Source: Rhodobacteraceae bacterium UBA1957 (GTDB taxonomy: Bacteria > Pseudomonadota > Alphaproteobacteria > Rhodobacterales > Rhodobacteraceae). From it: a DNA stretch of 9,210 nt. Location: contig DDEJ01000128.1 in the NCBI GenBank assembly GCA_002336405.1, positions 498 to 9,707 of the forward strand, read 5' to 3'. Below, piece by piece: positions 1 to 6,170 of the stretch; position 1 is the stretch's first letter; each line of letters begins with the position of its first letter. The translations under genes and the position numbers were made by a program. The notes beneath the pieces were generated by a model that ran no database searches, was not told where the DNA came from, and was given only the letters and a program-made list of their open reading frames with translations.

Positions 1-284
1 TATGCCAGCACAGCCAACAGAGATGCTCTGAAAGGCAAGCATCGTGATGGCATCTGGCACAAAGCGGTACGCGGACGCCTCTGCGTCAATCACAAAAACA
101 CTTTAACAAGCTGATCTCAAAACACCGCTTCCGTATCGAACAGGGCTTTGATACCATGAAGCTGCTGTTTGGATTGTATCGAGCGCAATACTTCGGGGTC
201 GCCAAAATCCACGCGCAGATGGTCATGGCCGCCCTCTCGCAGACCTTGCTCAAGGCCGTACACAAGATCACTTTCAACAGATAA
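1..284 (+). pseudogene. IS5-family transposase, 3' fragment with frameshift
   Basis: This is the C-terminal part of a DDE transposase of the IS5 type; the rest lies left of the window. Frame 1 reads YASTANRDALKGKHRDGIWH...VRGR through base 78. The familiar continuation (PLRQSQKHFNKLISKHRFR, then IEQGFDTMKLLFGLYR and YFGVAKIHAQM) is in frame 3, from about base 78 to the TAA at 282-284. Adding one C in the run at 78-79 would restore a single reading frame, so a one-base deletion is the simplest explanation. The downstream part keeps the R(3)E(6)K spacing around the catalytic Glu (R-F-R-I-E, then K seven residues on). The break is about 70 codons from the C-terminus and leaves frame 1 stopping at 112-114, so the protein should be inactive. 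No terminal inverted repeat could be identified after the stop. The family call is from remembered protein similarity; IS427-like is the likely subgroup. Confidence 0.82.
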
Positions 285-292
285 ACCCCGGC

Positions 293-356
293 AATCGCAG
301 AGCGCAGACCGAAAACACAAATCCGCCCGTTGAAATCGCAGCAGACTGGAAAACAC
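293..356. repeat. short imperfect direct repeat, two copies
   Basis: Two related stretches lie between the transposase remnant and ecm. Copy one is at 293-318 and copy two at 334-356. Both begin AATCGCAG, continue with CAGAC after an insertion of 3 bases in copy one, and end AAAACAC. They may belong to the outer end of the insertion element or be remnants of an older duplication. No function is assigned. Confidence 0.35.
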
Positions 357-413
357 CTCTGTTCAAATCGTGAAACCCAAAAACGCCCTTATGCAGACGT
401 CTTCGGTAGATTT

Positions 414-2381
414 TTATTCAGCGGCAACAGATTTGGGTTCTGCGAGAGCCACGATATCCAACATGATGGTATTGAGTTCGAAATCTTTCGGTGTATAGAC
501 CCGCGCTACCCCCATAGATTTAAGGCGCACGGCATCGTCATCTGGAATAATCCCACCAACGATGACCGGGATAGAGCCAAGCCCCTCGGCCTTCAAACGT
601 GCCATAAGATCTTTTAGCAATGGGATATGTGACCCCGATAAAATCGACAGGCCGATCACATGGCAGGCCTCAGTCTGTGCCGCTGCTATGATTTCTTCTG
701 GGGTTAGGCGAATGCCTTCATAGGCGATGTCCATGCCGCAATCACGCGCTCGATAAGCGATTTGTTCAGCGCCGTTGGAGTGTCCGTCAAGCCCGGGCTT
801 GCCCATTAAAAATTTGAGCCGGCGCCCCAGTTTATCGCTGACGGCATCCACGGCGTTGCGGATATCTTCTAACCCTTCGGTTTTGTTTGAGGTCGATCGC
901 GATACGCCGGTGGGGCCGCGATATTCGCCAAACACTGCGCGCATTTGCGCGGCCCATTCGCCGGTGGTTGCCCCGGCTTTGGCCGCAGTAATGGATGGTG
1001 GCATGATATTTTGGCCTTTGGCGGCGGCTTGGCGCAGGACGGCCAGCGCTGTGGTGACGGCGTCTTCGTCACGGTCTTGCCGCCATTTATTGAGACCGTT
1101 GATTTGCTCCTGCTCAACGGCTGGATCAACCACTAAAATACCGCCGTCCTCGGTCATAAGCGGGGATGGTTCTCCGTCCGTCCATCTATTGACTCCGACC
1201 ACTGTGGTTGTGTTGCTCTCAATCCTGTTCAGGCGGTCTGCATTGGACTCAACCAGCCGTGATTTCATATACTCTATTGCTGAAACCGCCCCGCCCATCG
1301 CGTCGAGGTTGGCCAGTTCATGGCGGGCGCTATCTTTCAATTCGGCGACCTTGCGATCGACAGCCGGATTGCCGTCAAACAGGTCATCATATTCCAGCAG
1401 GTCTGTTTCATAGGCCATGATTTGTTGCATGCGCATCGACCATTGCTGATCCCATGGTCGCGGCAGTCCCAAAGCTTCGTTCCAAGCTGGCAGTTGCACG
1501 GCACGGGCACGGGCGTTTTTAGACAGGGTTACGGCCAGCATCTCGATTAAAATCCGATAGACATTGTTTTCGGGTTGTTGCTCGGTCAACCCCAGAGAAT
1601 TGACCTGCACCCCATAGCGAAAACGTCGATATTTGGGGTCTTTTATGCCATAGCGGGTTTCGCAAATTTCATTCCAAAGATCGACAAAAGCGCGCATTTT
1701 GCACATTTCGGTGACAAACCGGATACCGGCGTTGACGAAAAACGATATCCGTCCGACCAGACGAGGAAAATCTTCTGTTGGGACCTGATTTTGCAACTGG
1801 TCCAACACGGCCGTGGCGGTGGCCAGCGCAAATGCCAGCTCTTGCTCGGGGGTGGCACCGGCCTCTTGCAGATGATAAGAACAGACGTTCATCGGATTCC
1901 ATTTTGGCATATTTTCATAGCAATAGGCTGCCACATCAGCAATCAGTTTCAACGACGGTTTGGGCGGACAAATATAGGTGCCGCGCGACAGATATTCTTT
2001 AATGATATCGTTTTGCACTGTGCCCTGAAGCGTCGCGGTATCGGCGCCTTGTTCCTCAGCTACGGCAATGTAGAGCGCGAGCAGCCACGGCGCAGTGGCA
2101 TTGATTGTCATTGAGGTATTCATCTGGTCCAGTGGGATCTGGTCAAACAGGTTGCGCATATCGCCCAGATGGCTGATCGGCACACCGACCTTGCCAACCT
2201 CGCCTCGGGCCAGAATATGATCGCTGTCATATCCAGTCTGGGTGGGCAGGTCGAAGGCCACTGACAGGCCAGTCTGACCTTTGATTAGATTATCACGGTA
2301 CAGGGCGTTTGAGGCCTGAGCGGTTGAATGACCAGCATAGGTGCGGATCAACCAAGGGCGGTCTTTTAACGGTTGGGACAT
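414..2381 (-). CDS. ecm: ethylmalonyl-CoA mutase (B12-dependent)
   Basis: A 655-residue cytoplasmic adenosylcobalamin enzyme. It converts (2R)-ethylmalonyl-CoA to (2S)-methylsuccinyl-CoA in the ethylmalonyl-CoA pathway of acetyl-CoA assimilation. The N-terminal barrel carries YAGHS (15-19), the substrate-site segment GLSVAFDLPTQTGYDSD (38-54), SMTINATAPW (90-99), QGTVQNDIIKEY (119-130) and SYHLQEAGA (168-176). The C-terminal B12 domain (about 525-650) has the DxHxxG motif with cobalt-ligand His534 (D532, G537), SGS at 582-584 and GG at 609-610. Methylmalonyl-CoA mutases read DLATHRGYDSD where this protein has DLPTQTGYDSD, and the overall sequence tracks Rhodobacter Ecm, including its length of about 650 residues. 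The ATG at 2381 has an AGAGG Shine-Dalgarno (2388-2392) six bases upstream and the family's N-terminus. It is divergent from ccr, so both may be controlled from the shared 238-bp region. No clear terminator is visible after the stop; a degraded transposase gene points toward it. Confidence 0.95.
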   Translation of the reverse strand: MSQPLKDRPWLIRTYAGHSTAQASNALYRDNLIKGQTGLSVAFDLPTQTGYDSDHILARGEVGKVGVPISHLGDMRNLFDQIPLDQMNTSMTINATAPWLLALYIAVAEEQGADTATLQGTVQNDIIKEYLSRGTYICPPKPSLKLIADVAAYCYENMPKWNPMNVCSYHLQEAGATPEQELAFALATATAVLDQLQNQVPTEDFPRLVGRISFFVNAGIRFVTEMCKMRAFVDLWNEICETRYGIKDPKYRRFRYGVQVNSLGLTEQQPENNVYRILIEMLAVTLSKNARARAVQLPAWNEALGLPRPWDQQWSMRMQQIMAYETDLLEYDDLFDGNPAVDRKVAELKDSARHELANLDAMGGAVSAIEYMKSRLVESNADRLNRIESNTTTVVGVNRWTDGEPSPLMTEDGGILVVDPAVEQEQINGLNKWRQDRDEDAVTTALAVLRQAAAKGQNIMPPSITAAKAGATTGEWAAQMRAVFGEYRGPTGVSRSTSNKTEGLEDIRNAVDAVSDKLGRRLKFLMGKPGLDGHSNGAEQIAYRARDCGMDIAYEGIRLTPEEIIAAAQTEACHVIGLSILSGSHIPLLKDLMARLKAEGLGSIPVIVGGIIPDDDAVRLKSMGVARVYTPKDFELNTIMLDIVALAEPKSVAAE

Positions 2382-2427
2382 GCGAAGCCTCTGGAATCAA
2401 TTAAGCAATTTTATTACCTGTGATGCT

Positions 2428-2456
2428 ATTTAATTGAAACTTTACGCCAATGTCAA
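2428..2456 (-). promoter_or_regulatory. predicted sigma-70 promoter of ecm
   Basis: On the minus strand, a perfect TTGACA (2456-2451) is followed by exactly 17 bases and TTAAAT (2433-2428, four of six consensus positions). Transcription would begin near 2420, giving a leader of about 40 bases before the ecm ATG at 2381. This is the best promoter match in the window; it has not been tested. Confidence 0.65.
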
Positions 2457-2459
2457 TTC

Positions 2460-2477
2460 GCTGCGCCGCGGCGCAGC
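2460..2477. promoter_or_regulatory. perfect 18-bp palindrome, candidate operator
   Basis: GCTGCGCCGCGGCGCAGC is its own reverse complement. It is a GC-rich island within otherwise AT-rich intergenic DNA. It begins three bases outside the ecm -35 box and lies about 55 bp upstream of the nearest ccr -10 candidate. That position suits a dimeric activator or repressor acting on ecm or on both genes. No T-tract follows it on either strand, so a terminator is unlikely. I cannot name the protein that would bind it. Confidence 0.5.
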
Positions 2478-2500
2478 ACATCTGCCATAGATTTTCTGCA

Positions 2501-2558
2501 CTTGCAAAGTTATAAAATTACAAATATAGCTATAATATAGTTGTTTAATTGCGCAAAG
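2501..2558. promoter_or_regulatory. two TTGC-type near-palindromes upstream of ccr
   Basis: CTTGCAAAG at 2501-2509 and TTGCGCAAAG at 2549-2558 flank the TATAAT at 2531-2536. The first matches seven of eight bases of TTTGCAAA. As I recall, that is the half-site of the RamB/PccR-type short-chain acyl-CoA regulators (ScfR family), whose sites are paired with a 4-base gap. I do not see the paired arrangement here, so the assignment is tentative. A further TTGCAAAG occurs at 3907-3914, directly after the ccr stop. Confidence 0.3.
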
Positions 2559-2569
2559 ATATGTATATT
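2531..2569 (+). promoter_or_regulatory. candidate -10 regions for ccr
   Basis: Two weak options exist. A perfect TATAAT at 2531-2536 has no convincing -35 box at 16-18 bases. TTGTTT (2541-2546) followed by 17 bases and TATATT (2564-2569) has correct spacing but a poor -35. Both lie in AT-rich DNA within 90 bp of the ccr start, so the true promoter is probably here, possibly one needing an activator. Confidence 0.35.
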
Positions 2570-2619
2570 TTGCTTTAATGCGTGATCCTGCAGCGCAGAT
2601 GAAGTCTTTGGAGATTATT

Positions 2620-3906
2620 ATGGCCTTGGATACCCACACCGAAATTGCAGCCTATTCTGCGCCCGAAAAAGATCTCTATGAAGTCAGCGAGATGCCACCT
2701 TTGGGCTATGTGCCGAAATCCATGTATGCTTGGGCGATCCGCCGAGAACGCCATGGCGAACCCGATAAATCGTTTCAGGTCGAAGTTGTGGATACCCCGA
2801 CGTTGGACAGTCAGGATGTTCTGGTTCTGGTGATGGCGGCGGGCGTCAATTACAATGGTGTGTGGGCGGGGTTGGGGGTGCCAATCAGCCCGTTTGACGT
2901 GCATAAAGCCGCCTATCACATCGCTGGATCGGATGCTTCGGGCCTTGTTTGGGCAGTTGGGGATAAAGTGACTCGTTGGAAGGTGGGCGACGAGGTTGTG
3001 GTCCATTGTAATCAAGATGATGGGGACGATGAGGAATGCAATGGTGGGGATCCGATGTTTTCGCCCAGCCAGCGGATCTGGGGCTATGAGACCCCGGATG
3101 GGTCTTTTGCCCAGTTCACCCGGGTGCAGGCGCAGCAGTTGATGCCACGGCCGAGGCACCTTACCTGGGAAGAAAGCGCCTGTTATACGCTGACCTTGGC
3201 TACAGCCTACCGGATGCTATTTGGTCATCATCCTCATGAACTTAAGCCGGGCCAGAATGTCTTGGTCTGGGGGGCTTCGGGGGGATTGGGGAGCTTTGCA
3301 ATCCAATTGATCAATGCCGCTGGCGGCAATGCGATCGGGGTTATTTCGGATGAAGGCAAGCGCGAATTTGTCATGGGGCTTGGTGCAAAGGGTGTTCTAA
3401 ATCGCAAAGATTTCAATTGTTGGGGGCAACTGCCGACGGTCAATACCGACGATTACAAATCTTGGTTTGCCGAGGTGCGGAAGTTTGGCAAGGCAATCTG
3501 GGACATCACCGGTAAGGGTAATAATGTTGATATGGTGTTTGAACATCCTGGGGAGGCGACCTTTCCGGTGTCGACCTTCGTGTGTAAAAAAGGTGGGATG
3601 GTCGTGATCTGTGCCGGCACATCGGGCTTTAATCTGACAATGGATGCGCGCTATGTCTGGATGCACCAAAAACGTATTCAAGGCAGCCATTTTGCCCATC
3701 TCAAACAGGCATCAGCGGCCAACAAGCTGATGGTGGAACGCCGCCTTGATCCCTGCATGTCGGAGGTTTTTGGCTGGTCGGATATTCCCTCGGCGCATGT
3801 GATGATGCTCCGTAACGAACACAAGCCGGGTAATATGGCGGTGCTTGTACAGGCCCCGCGCACCGGACTTCGAACCTTTGAAGATGCGCTTATAAAGGAC
3901 GCATAG
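2620..3906 (+). CDS. ccr: crotonyl-CoA carboxylase/reductase
   Basis: A 428-residue NADPH-dependent enoyl-thioester reductase of the medium-chain dehydrogenase fold. It reductively carboxylates crotonyl-CoA with CO2 to (2S)-ethylmalonyl-CoA, the committed EMC-pathway step. Seen: an N-terminal segment (EMPPLGYVPKSMYAWAIRRE, 24-43), NYNG at 77-80, HCNQDDGDDEECNGGDPM (129-146), GYET at 155-158, the nucleotide-binding GASGGLG (218-224) and GSHFA at 355-359. Asn77, Glu157 and His357 are probably the CO2-site residues described for this family; I matched them by position and memory, without an alignment. The ATG at 2620 is chosen over the in-frame ATG at 2578 because GGAG (2610-2613) sits six bases before it and the protein then begins MALD, like Rhodobacter Ccr. 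The extra 14 residues from 2578 do not resemble the family. It is divergent from ecm, and a possible terminator follows at 3931-3955. Confidence 0.96.
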   Translation: MALDTHTEIAAYSAPEKDLYEVSEMPPLGYVPKSMYAWAIRRERHGEPDKSFQVEVVDTPTLDSQDVLVLVMAAGVNYNGVWAGLGVPISPFDVHKAAYHIAGSDASGLVWAVGDKVTRWKVGDEVVVHCNQDDGDDEECNGGDPMFSPSQRIWGYETPDGSFAQFTRVQAQQLMPRPRHLTWEESACYTLTLATAYRMLFGHHPHELKPGQNVLVWGASGGLGSFAIQLINAAGGNAIGVISDEGKREFVMGLGAKGVLNRKDFNCWGQLPTVNTDDYKSWFAEVRKFGKAIWDITGKGNNVDMVFEHPGEATFPVSTFVCKKGGMVVICAGTSGFNLTMDARYVWMHQKRIQGSHFAHLKQASAANKLMVERRLDPCMSEVFGWSDIPSAHVMMLRNEHKPGNMAVLVQAPRTGLRTFEDALIKDA

Positions 3907-3930
3907 TTGCAAAGGCTATCAGACGCTTTA

Positions 3931-3955
3931 GGTTCGATCGGACCCGCATTTTTTT
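3931..3955 (+). terminator. possible weak Rho-independent terminator after ccr
   Basis: GGTTC (3931-3935) can pair with GGACC (3940-3944), including one G-T wobble, around a GATC loop. After CGCA comes a run of seven T (3949-3955). The T-run and its position 25 bases past the ccr stop support termination, but a five-pair stem set four bases from the T-run is weak. Confidence 0.45.
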
Positions 3956-4005
3956 CTTAAGCGGATAGTCACTATTTGATTGCTATTTACAGGCTGTGGA
4001 ACTGA

Positions 4006-4041
4006 ACCGCAGCGGTGGCCCTTTTGGGGGGCGTCCTGCCC
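4006..4041 (+). other. short inverted repeats before the small ORF
   Basis: ACCGC-A-GCGGT (4006-4016) and GGGC-GTCCT-GCCC (4029-4041) could each form a small hairpin in the leader of the small protein gene that starts at 4063. The second ends about 20 bases before that start, near where a ribosome would bind. No riboswitch class was recognised, and chance structure is possible in this GC-rich stretch. Confidence 0.25.
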
Positions 4042-4062
4042 AACTGAGTGATGAGCGTATGC

Positions 4063-4239
4063 ATGAAAAATGATTGGGTCATTTCGGTACTTTTAGATCT
4101 GAAAGAATTTGCCAGACACAATGGGTTGCCGCGTCTTGCAGACGAACTTGATACTGCCCGGCTGGTTGGTTTGATGGAAATAGAGCAGGCCTATGATGCA
4201 GGGTGCATCGCCCTCAATGAGAGTTTAGAAAATCAGTAA
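4063..4239 (+). CDS. small acidic protein of unknown function
   Basis: A 58-residue protein, MKNDWVISVLLDLKEFARHN followed by GLPRLADELDTARLVGLMEI and a tail ending SLENQ. It has no signal peptide, membrane segment or cysteine pair. The composition suggests two or three amphipathic helices, and the charge is net negative. I believe similar short proteins (xxDWxxxVLxDLxxFAxxNG, then LAxxLD) occur in other Rhodobacterales, but I know no function. The ATG at 4063 is preferred since MKNDW is the likely conserved N-terminus, with a weak GAG at 4053-4055 seven bases upstream. In-frame GTG at 4048 and ATG at 4051 would add four or five residues. It lies 156 bases after ccr on the same strand, beyond a possible terminator, so co-transcription is uncertain. 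Confidence 0.65.
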   Translation: MKNDWVISVLLDLKEFARHNGLPRLADELDTARLVGLMEIEQAYDAGCIALNESLENQ

Positions 4240-4547
4240 CGCGGGCTGAGTGAGTGTTCACGTTGCGATGATCTGAAATCCAAGTCATGATATCTGACAA
4301 CGTACTATGTGGTGTTCATCAGGCTGATCTCAAAGGCTGTTACTAAAACGTGGTATTGGCAAAAGCCGATTTAAAATTCTTTCTCAAAGATAAAGGCAAG
4401 CTTAAGATGTGGCGCATGTGACGAGGAAAAGTTTGATTTGTGCTGTAACAAAACGTCCGGAACTGTCGCCTCACAATACACGATAAAGCGTCCCGATTGC
4501 CTTGGTTCCGCTGGTGTATGGGGGGCAGGCGGGATACAAGTGCCGTC
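4240..4547. other. intergenic stretch without recognised content
   Basis: These 308 bases between the small protein gene and the helicase gene contain no ORF I would call. I see no tRNA-like cloverleaf, no convincing promoter pair and no T-tailed hairpin. The short GTGA/TCAC inverted repeat near 4252-4263 has no T-run. The helicase promoter must lie in or before this region, but I cannot place it. Confidence 0.5.
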
Positions 4548-6083
4548 ATGACACTCTCGGCCTTCCAGTTTTCAGATGACCAAGCAGAGGCCTTTGATCG
4601 GGTCAGTACTCTTTTGCGCCATGTCGGGGTCAATCTAGAAGACGGGCTGACAACGCCGATGTCTGGATCGTTATCGCAAGTGATGGCGTTGATTGGCAAG
4701 GCGGGTTCAGGCAAAACACTTTTGCTGGCTGAGTTGTGTAAATCTTTACAAGCCGCCGGCGTCGAGGTGGTTTCAGGGGATTACGAAGGCCGTCGTCGCA
4801 AAGATCGGCGGACACTGGCGATCTTGGCCCCGACCAATAAAGCCGCCAGTGTATTGCGCCAGCGTGGCGTGCCAGCGACCACTATTCACCGTATTTTGTA
4901 CACGCCAGTTTATGATCCGGAATACGAACGTATAGCGGATTGGCTTGCGGGCACCGGCGAGCGTCCTGAGGTCAAAGATATGCCAGAAGAGGCCTTGGAC
5001 CGAGCCAAGAGGTTCTATGATCAAAATGCCTCTATTCCCGGCGCGTTGGCAGCGGCAGGTTTGCGAGGTTCAGACTTTATTACCGGATGGAAGCGCCGCG
5101 AAGATCCTCTCGATATCGGGCTGGTTGACGAATCCTCGATGCTGGATGATCGCCAGTTTGAAGACCTAAAAGAAATTTTCCCCACGTTGTTGCTCTTTGG
5201 TGATCCCGCACAATTGGCACCTGTCAATCAGTCTGGGGCCATGGTTTTTGATGCGTTGAAAGGTGAACAAACGGTCGAGCTAAGCCGGGTGCACCGGCAG
5301 GACGCTGACAACCCGATCCTTGATCTGGCCCATGCATTGGCGGATGACAGCCTCGATTTTGACGAATTTGAAACCATGGTGCAAGATGCAGCCCGAAGGG
5401 ATGACCGTGTAGTTTTTGGGCAACGGGTTGAGGTTGACCTGATGGCGCGCAGCCCGGTGCTGGTGTGGCGTAACGCCACCCGAATTCGTCTGATCAACGC
5501 ATTTCGCCGAGTTTATGAGGCGCCCGATACTGCGCTTTTGCCGGGGGAGCCACTGATTTGTGATGGCATAGAACTGCCGCTGAAACATCGTAAAAAGCGC
5601 ATTGATCTTGAGGCGCGAGGTTTGATTAAAGGCGCGCAGGTAGTTTATCTGGGAACAGGCAGCCGACCGGGGTTTTCACGATTGCATGTGGTTGGTGCTG
5701 AAGATCCACAAGTGTCGGCCGCGTCGATCGTGAAAATTGAAAAACCTGACGAAGAAGAGCCGTTTATTCCCTTTGCGGCAAATATGGGGGCGGCGTTTCT
5801 GCACGGTGCGGCGGTGACTGTTCACAAAGCTCAAGGCAGCCAGTGGGATACGGTGCAGGTCTTTGCACCCGATCTGTTTGCTGCGGCCAGAATGGGCAGG
5901 GTCGAGGCCGGGCAACCCCTGTGGAAGCGGCTGGCCTATGTGGCCATAACGCGGGCGCAAAATCGGTTGATCTGGGTTGTGCGCAATCGCCTGTCTCTGC
6001 CAACCCAGCCTTTGCGAGTGGATGATTTAAAAGTCGCTCCAGCGCCCTTGTCGTTGGTTGCTGAAGACGCAGAAGAGCCATAG
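4548..6083 (+). CDS. RecD/Dda-like superfamily-1 ATP-dependent helicase
   Basis: A 511-residue cytoplasmic ATPase with the full superfamily-1B motif order: Walker A GKAGSGKT (50-57), motif Ia LAPTNKAA (93-100), TIHR (112-115), Walker B with DE (194-195), motif III GDPAQLAPV (218-226), motif IV ELSRVHRQ (244-251), motif V TVHKAQGSQWDTV (424-436) and motif VI LAYVAITRAQ (462-471). By family knowledge such enzymes move 5'-3' on single-stranded DNA and unwind duplexes in repair or recombination; polarity and substrate are inferred. It lacks the N-terminal domain of true RecD, and neither RecB nor RecC is nearby, so it is a stand-alone helicase, often annotated 'ATP-dependent exonuclease' or 'AAA family ATPase'. 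The ATG at 4548 is chosen because FSDDQAEAFD at the N-terminus fits the family. TTG at 4497 and ATG at 4518 would add unrelated residues. No strong Shine-Dalgarno is visible at any of these starts. Confidence 0.9.
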   Translation: MTLSAFQFSDDQAEAFDRVSTLLRHVGVNLEDGLTTPMSGSLSQVMALIGKAGSGKTLLLAELCKSLQAAGVEVVSGDYEGRRRKDRRTLAILAPTNKAASVLRQRGVPATTIHRILYTPVYDPEYERIADWLAGTGERPEVKDMPEEALDRAKRFYDQNASIPGALAAAGLRGSDFITGWKRREDPLDIGLVDESSMLDDRQFEDLKEIFPTLLLFGDPAQLAPVNQSGAMVFDALKGEQTVELSRVHRQDADNPILDLAHALADDSLDFDEFETMVQDAARRDDRVVFGQRVEVDLMARSPVLVWRNATRIRLINAFRRVYEAPDTALLPGEPLICDGIELPLKHRKKRIDLEARGLIKGAQVVYLGTGSRPGFSRLHVVGAEDPQVSAASIVKIEKPDEEEPFIPFAANMGAAFLHGAAVTVHKAQGSQWDTVQVFAPDLFAAARMGRVEAGQPLWKRLAYVAITRAQNRLIWVVRNRLSLPTQPLRVDDLKVAPAPLSLVAEDAEEP

Positions 6084-6131
6084 TGGTTAACCCTTGCTTC
6101 AAATTGCTATCTTGCATTGTTGGTCTTGCTC

Positions 6132-6146
6132 TTCTCATAGTGAGAA
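6132..6146. promoter_or_regulatory. inverted repeat before the ligase gene
   Basis: TTCTCA (6132-6137), three bases, then TGAGAA (6141-6146) form a perfect 6-bp-arm inverted repeat, ten bases before the strong Shine-Dalgarno of the acyl-CoA ligase gene. It could be an operator half-site pair for a dimeric repressor or a small leader hairpin. No confident -35/-10 pair was found in the 87-base gap that holds it. Confidence 0.3.
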
Positions 6147-6170
6147 CAGCAAAAACGGGAGGATATAATC

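Noticed and set aside
70..86. Programmed ribosomal frameshift in the IS transposase instead of a mutation
   Set aside because: No slippery A- or T-run is present. The shift lies close to the C-terminus, past the usual orfA/orfB junction, and restoring one C gives a continuous family sequence.
775..2114. Long plus-strand ORFs (212 residues at 775-1413 and 179 residues at 1575-2114)
   Set aside because: Both are antisense to ecm, which has strong family motifs throughout. Their translations look like low-complexity shadow sequence and have no upstream ribosome-binding site.
2578..2619. Upstream in-frame ATG giving a 442-residue Ccr
   Set aside because: The extra 14 residues do not match the family N-terminus, and the Shine-Dalgarno GGAG is placed for the ATG at 2620.
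2575..3159. 194-residue minus-strand ORF
   Set aside because: It lies antisense to the N-terminal half of ccr and covers the ccr leader. It shows no recognisable motif, and ccr explains the coding signal.
4252..4263. GTGA-N4-TCAC hairpin as terminator of the small gene
   Set aside because: The stem is only four pairs and no T-run follows.
4497..4547. N-terminal extension of the helicase from TTG 4497 or ATG 4518
   Set aside because: The extra residues do not fit the family, whose proteins begin shortly before the FSDDQAxAFD segment.
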